This document shows positions 39,648-48,837 of a stretch of DNA of 64,000 bases, piece after piece. The notes beneath the pieces were generated by a model. The model saw nothing but the letters and a program-made list of their open reading frames with translations. It was not told the origin of the DNA and ran no database searches. The DNA lies in NCBI GenBank assembly GCA_020718205.1, contig DYSN01000003.1:1-64000 (forward strand), read 5' to 3'. The stretch's first letter is position 1, and each line of letters starts with the position of its first letter. The stretch comes from Draconibacterium orientale. GTDB lineage: Bacteria > Bacteroidota > Bacteroidia > Bacteroidales > UBA12170. A program made the position numbers and the translations under genes.

Positions 39648-40949
39648 CTACAATTTATATTTTAAACCTATTTGAATTCCAAAACTCACCGGGCCTTTTC
39701 GGCTTCCATTTAAAGTAAAGCTATTGTTTAAATAGTAATTCACTTTGGGCTCGGCATAAATCCACCAATGGGGCAACAAATTGAAACTATTCTCAAGCCC
39801 CAATCCCATTTGAATATAATAGGGGTTGGGTGTTGGGGTTATATCTTTAATGATGTAACTGGATGATAAAGAGTATGTTTCGTCTTTTTTTCTGTCATTG
39901 GTCAGGAAACCAAATTGAGCATTGAGTTGACCATTAAGCTCGTATTTACCCAATTTGATAAATCTATAACCAATTTCGAGGGGAATAATAATCCATTCTC
40001 TGGTTTTGTCCTGGCCTTGCATTTCTGCGGTTTGTGCTACTGAGTCGAAAATGGCAACTGTGGTATAATGAATGATTACTGAGTCGGGGTAACCCGGAAC
40101 CACCTCAAAATAGTCTATATCGTAAAAAAAACCTACACTGTCAAAGGTGCTGTATTCGTTTAGATATTTGGTGGGAGTTTTTCCCCATTGATAGCCTATT
40201 CCAATATTGGCATTCCATCGGTTGTACTCCACGCCTGCTTTCAGTCCAATCTGATTGGTAGTATTGTAATTTTCAGCGTTACTTACAGGCCATTCGGGCT
40301 GATAAAATCCGGAAAGAACCCAATTCGTATTTTGATTTGTGGTATTTAAACCCGAACTTTCTAAACCGGCAGAATCATCAGATTTCTGCGGATTTTCAAT
40401 CATAGTCTTCTCTTTTTCTGGTAAATATCCTATTTCTCTCCGCATCAGAGGTTGGCCTTTAAAATAGAGCCTTTCACCGGAAGTTAACAGTTTAGATTCC
40501 TCGTTTATAGTTGTCAGGGCCAGATTGGCTTTATTTTGCATTCCTGTTTTCTGCACTGAATGGTAAGTTTTATTGGAACTTGCTTGTGGCGAAGATTCAG
40601 TTTCAATTTCTTCAGGGTTGGTAATTATTTTCAACGATGCAATGGGTTCAGTAACTGAGTTGTCAATGGTTGCATTCTGTGAAATAGTTATTTCTGTTGA
40701 CTGGCTGGTTTGTTGGATATCGTTAGATTTATTCAAAAAGTTATAATAAGTAATTCCGCCAATGGTTGCAACCACAGCAAGCCCCGAAAAAAACCAGATT
40801 TTTCCGAAATTGGTGAAGTTAAATCTAATTAGCTCCAATATGATCAACTGTTTGGAAATATTTTTCCAAACATTCTGAGAGGGTTTTATCTCCACATGTT
40901 CCAGAGATTCTCTCAAAAAATTGTCCATATTTAGTTTGTTCTTTGTCAT
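39648..40949 (-). CDS. Single-TM protein with beta-barrel-like C-terminus, possible anti-sigma/transducer (sigma module 1)
   Basis: Cytosolic-like N-terminus FLRESLEHVEIKPSQNVWKNI, TM IWFFSGLAVVATIGGITYY, barrel-like strands; 4-nt overlap with the sigma gene. Confidence 0.7.
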   Translation of the reverse strand: MTKNKLNMDNFLRESLEHVEIKPSQNVWKNISKQLIILELIRFNFTNFGKIWFFSGLAVVATIGGITYYNFLNKSNDIQQTSQSTEITISQNATIDNSVTEPIASLKIITNPEEIETESSPQASSNKTYHSVQKTGMQNKANLALTTINEESKLLTSGERLYFKGQPLMRREIGYLPEKEKTMIENPQKSDDSAGLESSGLNTTNQNTNWVLSGFYQPEWPVSNAENYNTTNQIGLKAGVEYNRWNANIGIGYQWGKTPTKYLNEYSTFDSVGFFYDIDYFEVVPGYPDSVIIHYTTVAIFDSVAQTAEMQGQDKTREWIIIPLEIGYRFIKLGKYELNGQLNAQFGFLTNDRKKDETYSLSSSYIIKDITPTPNPYYIQMGLGLENSFNLLPHWWIYAEPKVNYYLNNSFTLNGSRKGPVSFGIQIGLKYKL

Positions 40950-41500
40950 ATACGATTGCCTTCCGATGCGCTTTGAAATTTTAATTTGAGTTTTTTTCGT
41001 GCTTTTAGCAGCTGAGTTTTCGATGTGTTTACAGAAATGCTTAGTTCTTCTGCTATTTCGTTATGCGAAAAACCATCAAACACATACATATTGAGTACCA
41101 TCCTATATCCTTCGGGAAGTTCCTGAATATAGTTCATCACCATTTGGGGTGATACATTGGGCATATAGTCTATTTTTTCCTCAATACCTTCCTCCACAAA
41201 TACCTCATCAATATCTTGATTAACGTTGAATTTCAGGTTTTTATGATAAGAGTTTATTGCCGTATTAATCATGATCCGTTTCATCCAGGGTTCTAATGAA
41301 CTGTTTTTTTCGAGAGAGTGTATCTTATTGAAGATTTTTATAAATCCCTCCTGAAGAACATCCTCCGCCTCATCTCTCGATTTACTATACCTCATGCACA
41401 ATCCAAGTAGTCGCGAGGCATACTTTTTATAAAGAATAGCCTGTGCCTTACGCTTACCAATTTTGCAATCGTTGATTAGTTCATCTAAAGATTCCATCAT
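40946..41500 (-). CDS. ECF RNA polymerase sigma factor (module 1)
   Basis: AEDVLQEGFIKIFNKIHSLEKNSSLEPWMKRIMINTAINSY; LPEGYRMVLNMYVFDGFSHNEIAEELSISVNTSKTQLLKARKKLK. Confidence 0.93.
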   Translation of the reverse strand: MMESLDELINDCKIGKRKAQAILYKKYASRLLGLCMRYSKSRDEAEDVLQEGFIKIFNKIHSLEKNSSLEPWMKRIMINTAINSYHKNLKFNVNQDIDEVFVEEGIEEKIDYMPNVSPQMVMNYIQELPEGYRMVLNMYVFDGFSHNEIAEELSISVNTSKTQLLKARKKLKLKFQSASEGNRI

Positions 41501-41789
41501 TCAAATTCACCCTTATGACCTCACCATCCCGGCAAAGTTGCCTGAACTGCTTCATTAGTCTGTTTTTACTCTCCTTCGCTTTGCCCTTTTTGGTGGAATA
41601 CAAACCGAAAAAATACCTTCGTCTTTTTGTTGTGGAAATATGGCGAAAAACATAACATACAATAAATCAATGATATAATTAATTATTTTTTGGTCAGTTT
41701 TTCTAAACTGTAAAGATAGAATTTTGTCGTTGACTATGAAGAAGGGATATAAAATAAAAGTAGTTAATATTGATAATTGGGGATAGGGT

Positions 41790-42149
41790 TTAAAAATTCC
41801 CGTCAATTTCTGATGTCAATTGCTTAGATATTGAAATAAAATCTTCCAAAAACTGGGGTTGATTGAAGCGTGATTGAAACCAGGGCATCATTTTTTCCAT
41901 TTGGTCTGGTAAATTCACCAGGGCTTCATTGGGTTTTAGTTCCCGCTGAAGCTCTTTTTCTTTCTTCACTTCTATCACATAAGCATCAACCCACTTTTTA
42001 TATTCGGCCAAAAGCTCGTCATTGGTTAATTTTTCTATGAGATTTGAGTCTGTAATTTCCTGATTAAAAATAGATTGGCTCAGGCCAACAGCTGGGGCAA
42101 CAATTCCGGCGGCTAACGCTTGTTTTAGAAAAATTCTTCGGGTATTCAT
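41790..42149 (-). CDS. Small protein with Tat-like signal (ORF extends to 42188)
   Basis: MNTRRIFLKQALAAGIVAPAVGLSQS. Confidence 0.6.
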   Translation of the reverse strand: MNTRRIFLKQALAAGIVAPAVGLSQSIFNQEITDSNLIEKLTNDELLAEYKKWVDAYVIEVKKEKELQRELKPNEALVNLPDQMEKMMPWFQSRFNQPQFLEDFISISKQLTSEIDGNF

Positions 42150-42240
42150 ATTCCATTGTTTTGCACAAAAATATACTGCCAAAGCCAAATGCAGTGAGTA
42201 AGAAAATAAAAGAAAATGTTAAGGGAATTCGGGGGTTGGC

Positions 42241-43209
42241 TTATCTTATAATCACCAATTTTTGCTGAATTGCCATTTCGCCGTCAATATAAACTTCAAC
42301 CAAATACATGCCCAATGGCCATTCAGAAGTATTGATATTGCCGGAATATAGTTCGTTGTGGAAAATATCGCTGTTCTCGAGCAACATTCTTCCATTCAAA
42401 TCATAAATTTTGGTGGTGATTTCACCAAATCGGTAGGTTATGAATTGCAGATTGATATTGTTTGAGGCAGGATTTGGGAACAGCTTGAAAGAATTTTTCT
42501 GAATGATGGTTTCGTTGATAGAGCTACTTATCATCCCATTTTTTATTTCTATAGCGATGTCGGTGTGTTGTGAATTTTCGTCGGAAATAGTAATAAAAAT
42601 GGGCTCGGTAGTCATTCCGGTTATTTGAGGGTATAATATATAAGAGCCTGTTTCTATTTTGTCAAATAAAAACTGACCATTTGAATTGGTCAAAACATGG
42701 GTGATGGATTCCATTTCGTTCGAGAAAAGAATAACATCCACATTCTCAGCCATGGGCTTAGCATCAGTATTTGTCACAATTCCGGAAATCTTGCCATTTC
42801 CTTGTCCAAGCCCATCTTCTTCCTGATTGATGAGTTTGATATCATATTCCCAACTGGTAGCTTGTATTTCAATAATTTCGGCATCTTCCCAGATGGCCGA
42901 TTTGGGGTAATAGGTGAACGCAAATTGTCCAAAATTAGGATCATCGAGGGTAAGACCGGCATAGACTAAGTATTGTCCTGCGGGTTTTCTGTAGAAATAA
43001 TAATATCCCAGAGTATCAATGGCTTCTTGGTCAACAAGCGTTAAGTCTGGGTAGGAATAAAGATATACATAACCATGCTCAATAGGAAAAAATTCTGAGA
43101 AAACATGACCTCCAAAGCTAAAACTGTCTTTACTATCATCTTGGGCAACAAGTACTTGATTACCCAATAAACTCATAAGGAAAACTGCAATTATGTAAAT
43201 TTTTCTCAT
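42241..43209 (-). CDS. Secreted protein with carboxypeptidase-regulatory-like domain and T9SS sorting domain (sigma module 2)
   Basis: Signal peptide; GKISGIVTNTDAKPMAENVDVILFSNEMESITHVLTNSNGQFLFDKIETGSYIL; C-terminal LFPNPASNNINLQF...GMYLVEVYIDGEMAIQQKLVIIR. Confidence 0.83.
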   Translation of the reverse strand: MRKIYIIAVFLMSLLGNQVLVAQDDSKDSFSFGGHVFSEFFPIEHGYVYLYSYPDLTLVDQEAIDTLGYYYFYRKPAGQYLVYAGLTLDDPNFGQFAFTYYPKSAIWEDAEIIEIQATSWEYDIKLINQEEDGLGQGNGKISGIVTNTDAKPMAENVDVILFSNEMESITHVLTNSNGQFLFDKIETGSYILYPQITGMTTEPIFITISDENSQHTDIAIEIKNGMISSSINETIIQKNSFKLFPNPASNNINLQFITYRFGEITTKIYDLNGRMLLENSDIFHNELYSGNINTSEWPLGMYLVEVYIDGEMAIQQKLVIIR

Positions 43210-43222
43210 CGTTCCATCCCCT

Positions 43223-44560
43223 CTATTTTATAATGTATTTAAATCCAATTTTTACTCCAAAACCATTAGGATTTCCCCCATTATTAGGTTCCACAAGCGA
43301 TTTGATATAATATCGGGCATTTGGTTCAATTCCAAACAGGAACTTGTCTGTGATTCTATAATCAAGACCCATGTTTAACTGAGCCTGCAAATGCCAGGGC
43401 GTTCTTTCGAAGTACAGGGGAGTTATTTTAATAATGGAAGTGTTATCTCCGTCGACAGTGGGTGTTGGAATGCTTTCATAAACCTTGAAGCTTGCTATGA
43501 CTCCTCCTTTAAAATATAAGGTAAATCTGTTACCTAAATCCCGTGAATAGCCTATGTTTAAAGGAATATTCAGGTAGGCGTAGGTGTTTTTCTCTTCCTT
43601 TACAATGACTTTGTCCATGGTATCATAAACATTAACCAGCTTGGTATAATAGATAGGAACCGGAGCTCCGCTGCTGGTATCGAAACCAACTTCATAAACA
43701 TCCTGATATGAACCTTTATAAACAGATTCCTGATAATCTACTTGATAAATCCCGTCATCTTTGCTTATGGCAATACCTAATCCGCTTTCAACGAACCAGT
43801 TACCCCAAAAATATTTTCCAGATAAATCTAAACCAAAAGAGCGGATATTGTTGTCATTTTCGGGAATTGTAATCCATTCGGGTGAAAATTCAAGACCCAG
43901 TTTCCAATAGTTTTCATTTTCATGGCCCTGAGTCATTTTTTCAATGGCATCGTCATCAAAGAAATCACGTCCGGCTTTTGAAGCATTCGAAGCAGTATTG
44001 TCGTTTTTATCAAAGGAAACCACAGAGTTTATTGTTTCGCCCGTTACTTCATTTTCAAAAATAAGCTCCATTTCCTCTATAATAATAGTTTTATTATCAG
44101 GAGTATTAACTTCAGTAAGTATTGTTGGAGATTTTTCAATTATCTGGTGGGGAACAAATTCATCATCAATTATTATTGATGGCTCAGATGCATTAACTGC
44201 AAGAGATGCTTGTTTTTTAGGCTGAGTTTCTTTAGTAATTTTGGTAATATTCGTTGTGTTTTCAGTACCTGCAGGAGTTTCCGGAGTTATTGATATGGTT
44301 TTTGAAGCTTCTTCAGAAGGATTAAGCGAAGGCAACTCCGAAGGCATTTCTTCGGAAGCAAAATAGAAGTAGGCACCTACCGAAAGCAGGGCAACAACAG
44401 AAGCAGCAGCCCACCATCTCCATGAGGAGGATCGACCCTGAGCAACATCCAGGCTTTGATCCTGAATGCCTTGCCAAATATTCTCAGGGGGAGTAACTTC
44501 GTAATCGTGAAGCCTCTCTTTAAAAATCTGGTCAAAATCTGTATGTTTATTAACTTCCAT
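43223..44560 (-). CDS. Single-TM protein with beta-barrel-like C-terminus, possible anti-sigma/transducer (sigma module 2)
   Basis: FKERLHDYEVTPPENIWQGI N-terminus, TM WWAAASVVALLSVGAYFYF, C-terminal NGFGVKIGFKYIIK. Confidence 0.72.
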   Translation of the reverse strand: MEVNKHTDFDQIFKERLHDYEVTPPENIWQGIQDQSLDVAQGRSSSWRWWAAASVVALLSVGAYFYFASEEMPSELPSLNPSEEASKTISITPETPAGTENTTNITKITKETQPKKQASLAVNASEPSIIIDDEFVPHQIIEKSPTILTEVNTPDNKTIIIEEMELIFENEVTGETINSVVSFDKNDNTASNASKAGRDFFDDDAIEKMTQGHENENYWKLGLEFSPEWITIPENDNNIRSFGLDLSGKYFWGNWFVESGLGIAISKDDGIYQVDYQESVYKGSYQDVYEVGFDTSSGAPVPIYYTKLVNVYDTMDKVIVKEEKNTYAYLNIPLNIGYSRDLGNRFTLYFKGGVIASFKVYESIPTPTVDGDNTSIIKITPLYFERTPWHLQAQLNMGLDYRITDKFLFGIEPNARYYIKSLVEPNNGGNPNGFGVKIGFKYIIK

Positions 44561-45088
44561 TTATTTGTTTGTAATTCGTTTTTGCAGATAAGCACGTGCT
44601 CGTGCTAACTGCGATTTGCTCGTATTTTCTGAAATATTCAACAATTCACCAATTTCATTATGTTGATAACCCTCAATAACATAAAGGTTAAAAACAGCTC
44701 TGTAGCCATCGGGCAATTCGGAGATGAGTTTCATGAGTTCTCCAGCCGAAAGCTGGTCAATAGCCGAAACATCATCGCTTTTTTCGTAGATGACAATTTT
44801 GTCAATATCAGCATTGCTTCGGTGTTTCAGATTTTTCTTGTAGTAGTTGATGGCGGTATTGATAATGGTTCGCCGAACCCAACCTTCAAGGCTTCCTTCG
44901 TTTCTATAGCTGCTTAGATTTGAAAAAACCTTTACAAAACCTTCCTGCAATATATCTCCGGCTTCTTCTCTGTCATGTGCAAAACGTAAGGCAACTCCAT
45001 ACATTCTGGATGCAAATCGGTCGTAAAAGATTTTTTGCGCCTGAGTGTTGCCCGCCAGTACTTTTTGTATGAGTTGTTCTTCCTCCAT
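44561..45088 (-). CDS. ECF RNA polymerase sigma factor (module 2)
   Basis: EEAGDILQEGFVKVFSNLSSYRNEGSLEGWVRRTIINTAINYYKK; LPDGYRAVFNLYVIEGYQHNEIGELLNISENTSKSQLARARAYLQK. Confidence 0.93.
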   Translation of the reverse strand: MEEEQLIQKVLAGNTQAQKIFYDRFASRMYGVALRFAHDREEAGDILQEGFVKVFSNLSSYRNEGSLEGWVRRTIINTAINYYKKNLKHRSNADIDKIVIYEKSDDVSAIDQLSAGELMKLISELPDGYRAVFNLYVIEGYQHNEIGELLNISENTSKSQLARARAYLQKRITNK

Positions 45089-45116
45089 GAAGTTATTTTA
45101 CAGCCTGTGTGTTTTG

Positions 45117-45164
45117 GCGGGTAAAATTAACTATTATTCATTTATAGAAAAACGCTTTACCCGC
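45117..45164. repeat. Inverted repeat GCGGGTAAA / TTTACCCGC upstream of sigma module 2
   Basis: 9-bp perfect arms at 45117-45125 and 45156-45164. Confidence 0.7.
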
Positions 45165-45470
45165 TAAACAAGGTAATTTGGTAAAAATTCCAAAAAATAA
45201 ATCAAAGAACTCGATACGATTCTAAGTGATAAAACAACAAGTCTACGTGAAAAGGATAGACATTTTAATGTTTGAATTAGTTGCATTGTTGCAATAATTT
45301 ATCTTAATTCTCAAACATTTAATCCTTTTTTAGCGAACCAATTGCTGTGTTTAAGACTTCAAAACAAAAAGAATAGTTGCAGGAGGAAATAATTATTTCT
45401 GAAAATAAGTGAAATCAACAGAAAATGTCACTTCAAAATATTGTGAATCAGCTAAATAATAGATGCGGAT

Positions 45471-45926
45471 TTATTTTTCGATTGCCATAATTTTTAATCC
45501 GGCAAAGCCATAATTGTCTAGATATTGTGAATGATTGCTGATTACCAATTTTAAAGTCCCCGATTCCTTTATCAATAGGTTCGATTTGACATTTATTGGC
45601 AAAATAAATTCTCCATTCATATTTTTTCCTAGGGGATTTAAATCGTAATCGAGTACTTTTATCGATTTATCTTCCAGTCGTTCGCTACCATCGGGTAAAT
45701 ACAAATAAAATCCCACTTCTATTTTTCGCTGCCGGAAAGTAGAGTCTGTATGAAGTTCCCCCAAAATGGTGTATTCTTTACCAGCTTCCACCTGGAAACT
45801 GTATTCCAAATCATTAAATTTAACCCAGTTATGGTCTTTAAAACGATCAGATTGTTCAAAATGATAGTTGCTGGTGCAAGATAACAGGTTAAATATCAGC
45901 AGTATTATAAAAATTTGCCTGAACAT
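45471..45926 (-). CDS. Hypothetical lipoprotein
   Basis: MFRQIFIILLIFNLLSCTSNY lipobox. Confidence 0.65.
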   Translation of the reverse strand: MFRQIFIILLIFNLLSCTSNYHFEQSDRFKDHNWVKFNDLEYSFQVEAGKEYTILGELHTDSTFRQRKIEVGFYLYLPDGSERLEDKSIKVLDYDLNPLGKNMNGEFILPINVKSNLLIKESGTLKLVISNHSQYLDNYGFAGLKIMAIEK

Positions 45927-45951
45927 AAACTATGGAATTTTTTGCAAATAT

Positions 45952-45983
45952 AAAAAAAGACGGACTGGTGAGGCCAGTCCGTC
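45952..45983 (-). terminator. Intrinsic terminator of the 46007-48721 gene
   Basis: Minus strand GACGGACTGG-CCTCA-CCAGTCCGTC-TTTTTTT. Confidence 0.9.
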
Positions 45984-46006
45984 CGATGAACAAAACAGAT
46001 ACAATC

Positions 46007-48721
46007 TTACAAAATTGTAATCGTCTTAGAGTAGTGGTTTTTAGAAGTCTTTAATTCCAAGACATAATTTCCCGGCGAATAGTTGCTTAAATCGATGAAA
46101 CTTTTTTCTCCGGATATTTCTGTTTCCAATATTTTTTTACCATCAAGAGAGCTAACAGTCAAAGTTGACTGGATGTTCAATGGGTTTTTAAATGTGATAT
46201 TAATCTTTCCATTGGAAGGATTTGGCCAAACCTGAAAATCTGACATTTCCTGTAAATCGCTGATGCCAACAGTGTTATAATGATAGGTGGCAGTGAATAA
46301 TCCCCTTCCATGAGTGGCAGCCAAAACAGTTAAATCATTTTCACGAATGCGAAGCATATCTACCCTCACATTGGCCATTCCTTCTATGGTGGGAATCCAT
46401 TCCGGATCAGATTGTCGCAAATCTACACATTCCCAAACCCCCAATTCTGTAGCAATAATTGCTTGCTTGCTGTTGTAAGGATGATAAATGGCCCAACGAA
46501 CGGGCATATCGGGCAAATTCCCTTCTGCTTCACGCCAGCTTCCTCCGCCATCGTAAGTTTGCCAGATAGAGCTAACTCCATAGTTGCTAAAAGTAACCAA
46601 AAGCGTATCCTCCGAACCCCCAATGGCTATGGAACTGATAGCACCTGTGGGAAAATCGGGAGAACCAATTTCTTCGGACTGTGGGCTTGCCTGAGCATCT
46701 GTTACTTTGAATAAATGCCCGGCATTGCTACCAACAAACAAGGTTGATTTTCCGGGGGCGGAATGGGGTGAATAAGTCACATTGGTAAACCAGGTCATCA
46801 CATTTGTACCAATATCTATCATGTCTTCGTTGGTGGGATAGGGAAGGCCCGAGGCTTTAAAAAGCGTATTGGCATTGTCAATAAAGAAAGATACCCCATT
46901 GGCATAAAGAATATTGTCATCATAATCTAATGCAGCTGGGCTGACGAAAGTTCCTGTTTCGTCGCTTCCCAGATAATTCACAGTGTTCCCATTTTCATAA
47001 ATGGTATATCTGTTATAATAGTAGGAGGCTATTGAAATATCACCATCATCCTTATCGAAAAAGCAATATGCTCCATCACCACCGTTAATCATATCGTTGA
47101 TGTCTAGAGAGCTGCCTGTATATAAAAGGGTTCCGTTGTCTTGCAAACCCCCAATATATTCTGCAGTTCCCATTTCTGGATGAATATCGCAGGTATAGAA
47201 CTGAAGGCTTGAATAGTTTCTGTTCATTTCCTGAAACACCGGAAAAGTATTGTCACCATTGTTGGTATAAAATACACCGCCATCGGAACCAAAAATAATT
47301 TCTGTTGATGAGCCCGGTTTGAATTTAATAACATGTTGATCGGCATGGATATATTCGTCGCCACCACCATAATACATAAGCGACCAATCACTCACATGTT
47401 TATACGAACCTCCCCCCGTTAGACTGTGATATTGGTCTAAACCCCCAACATAGAAATGCTCCGGATTGTTTGGATCCACTTCAATGGAAAAGGCATGCCA
47501 GCTTAAACTTGCCCAGTTTGCAGCGTTGTCTGGTATATTTTTCTGTTCCCATGTTTCTCCCTTGTCGGTTGATTTTAGAACAAAAGGACCATGATAATAC
47601 CCAAACCCGTTTAAGTAACCGGCTCCAACTATCGCATACACTATATTTTCGTCCGATGGTGCTGATGAAATCATCACACGACCCGGTAAATAGTATTGAC
47701 CGTATCCATTTTCAATGATGGTTTTATATTCTTCATTTTTTGTCCAGCTTCCTGCAGTTCCTTCATCGGAGTATAGAATTGTTGCTCCGCCTTCGCCATC
47801 GATATTTCGCATGGTCCCAATATAAATCCTGCCATCGGTCCCTATTTCAATGTCGGCAGGTGCATAAGGAATATCGAGGTCGGTGATGTTGGGCAAAACC
47901 TGTTCCCAGCTTTCACCGCCATCTGTTGAACGATAAAGACCATCGGTGGGTTGAGAATTATAGTCTTCGCCCATATATTTTCCCGAGGCTACTGCGGCAT
48001 AAATTACTGAGTTGCCATTTTCGTTCCTTACCTCAATATCGTTGACATAGGCAAATTCCTGAGTTGATGGAATGATATCCCAGGATTCCCCTCCATTGAT
48101 TGATTTCCAGATTCCTACGCCACGTCCTGATGATTCACGATAGGTGATGATAGCCGTTGGAGCCTCGCCAGTTCCAGCGTAAAAAATCTGGGTATTGTTT
48201 GGATCATGGGATATTACACTAACCGATAAGGAGGCCATAAAATCATCAACAGGTTGCCATGAAGATAATGGATCAGTTATGTCGTTGTTGAACCAGATTC
48301 CGCCCGTTACCGAGCCCGCCCAGACCTTGTTTCCTGTGGCAGAGTTTGGATCCCACATTAAAGCCCGGGTGCGGCCACCCATATTGCTCGAGATATTATC
48401 CCAACGGATATTGTCGGAAAATCTGGTGCGGCTATTCTGGAGAATGTCGGTCATTTTTCGCTGAGCCGCAAATAGACGTTCCCGGGGAACCCGTTTTTCC
48501 TTTGGGTCCATTACCTGATAATATTCTTGCAAAGCCGCCATATCGGGCTGTCCCAAAGCCTTCTTGTCAGAAGTGTCTTTGGGAGGATTTTCGTAAAATT
48601 GCTTTAATTCAATATTGATGAACTTTTGGTAAGCTTCGCGGGAGTCCTGCTTGTTATAGAGACTGACCGCCAGAGCAACTATCAGTATCACTGAAGCAGC
48701 AGAATAATAAAACTTTTTCAT
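46007..48721 (-). CDS. Secreted BNR/VPS10-sortilin-like beta-propeller protein with T9SS sorting domain
   Basis: Asp-box-like repeats (SINGGESWDIIP, STDGGESWEQV, STDKGETWEQK, TYDGGGSWREA); C-terminal VWPNPSNGKINITF...GNYVLELKTSKNHYSKTITIL. Confidence 0.87.
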   Translation of the reverse strand: MKKFYYSAASVILIVALAVSLYNKQDSREAYQKFINIELKQFYENPPKDTSDKKALGQPDMAALQEYYQVMDPKEKRVPRERLFAAQRKMTDILQNSRTRFSDNIRWDNISSNMGGRTRALMWDPNSATGNKVWAGSVTGGIWFNNDITDPLSSWQPVDDFMASLSVSVISHDPNNTQIFYAGTGEAPTAIITYRESSGRGVGIWKSINGGESWDIIPSTQEFAYVNDIEVRNENGNSVIYAAVASGKYMGEDYNSQPTDGLYRSTDGGESWEQVLPNITDLDIPYAPADIEIGTDGRIYIGTMRNIDGEGGATILYSDEGTAGSWTKNEEYKTIIENGYGQYYLPGRVMISSAPSDENIVYAIVGAGYLNGFGYYHGPFVLKSTDKGETWEQKNIPDNAANWASLSWHAFSIEVDPNNPEHFYVGGLDQYHSLTGGGSYKHVSDWSLMYYGGGDEYIHADQHVIKFKPGSSTEIIFGSDGGVFYTNNGDNTFPVFQEMNRNYSSLQFYTCDIHPEMGTAEYIGGLQDNGTLLYTGSSLDINDMINGGDGAYCFFDKDDGDISIASYYYNRYTIYENGNTVNYLGSDETGTFVSPAALDYDDNILYANGVSFFIDNANTLFKASGLPYPTNEDMIDIGTNVMTWFTNVTYSPHSAPGKSTLFVGSNAGHLFKVTDAQASPQSEEIGSPDFPTGAISSIAIGGSEDTLLVTFSNYGVSSIWQTYDGGGSWREAEGNLPDMPVRWAIYHPYNSKQAIIATELGVWECVDLRQSDPEWIPTIEGMANVRVDMLRIRENDLTVLAATHGRGLFTATYHYNTVGISDLQEMSDFQVWPNPSNGKINITFKNPLNIQSTLTVSSLDGKKILETEISGEKSFIDLSNYSPGNYVLELKTSKNHYSKTITIL

Positions 48722-48837
48722 TTCTTTTGGGGTTTATGATGTACAAATCTAATCCAAATTTGAGTTTAGAAGCGAACTGAAAATAAAAAAACCCTCACCA
48801 TTTTATGGCAAGGGCTCTAAGAGTCTAAAATTTTAAA

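Noticed and set aside
41555-41806. 83-aa minus-strand ORF between the two sigma modules
   Set aside because: Basic low-complexity tail, no conserved pattern, lies in AT-rich intergenic sequence.
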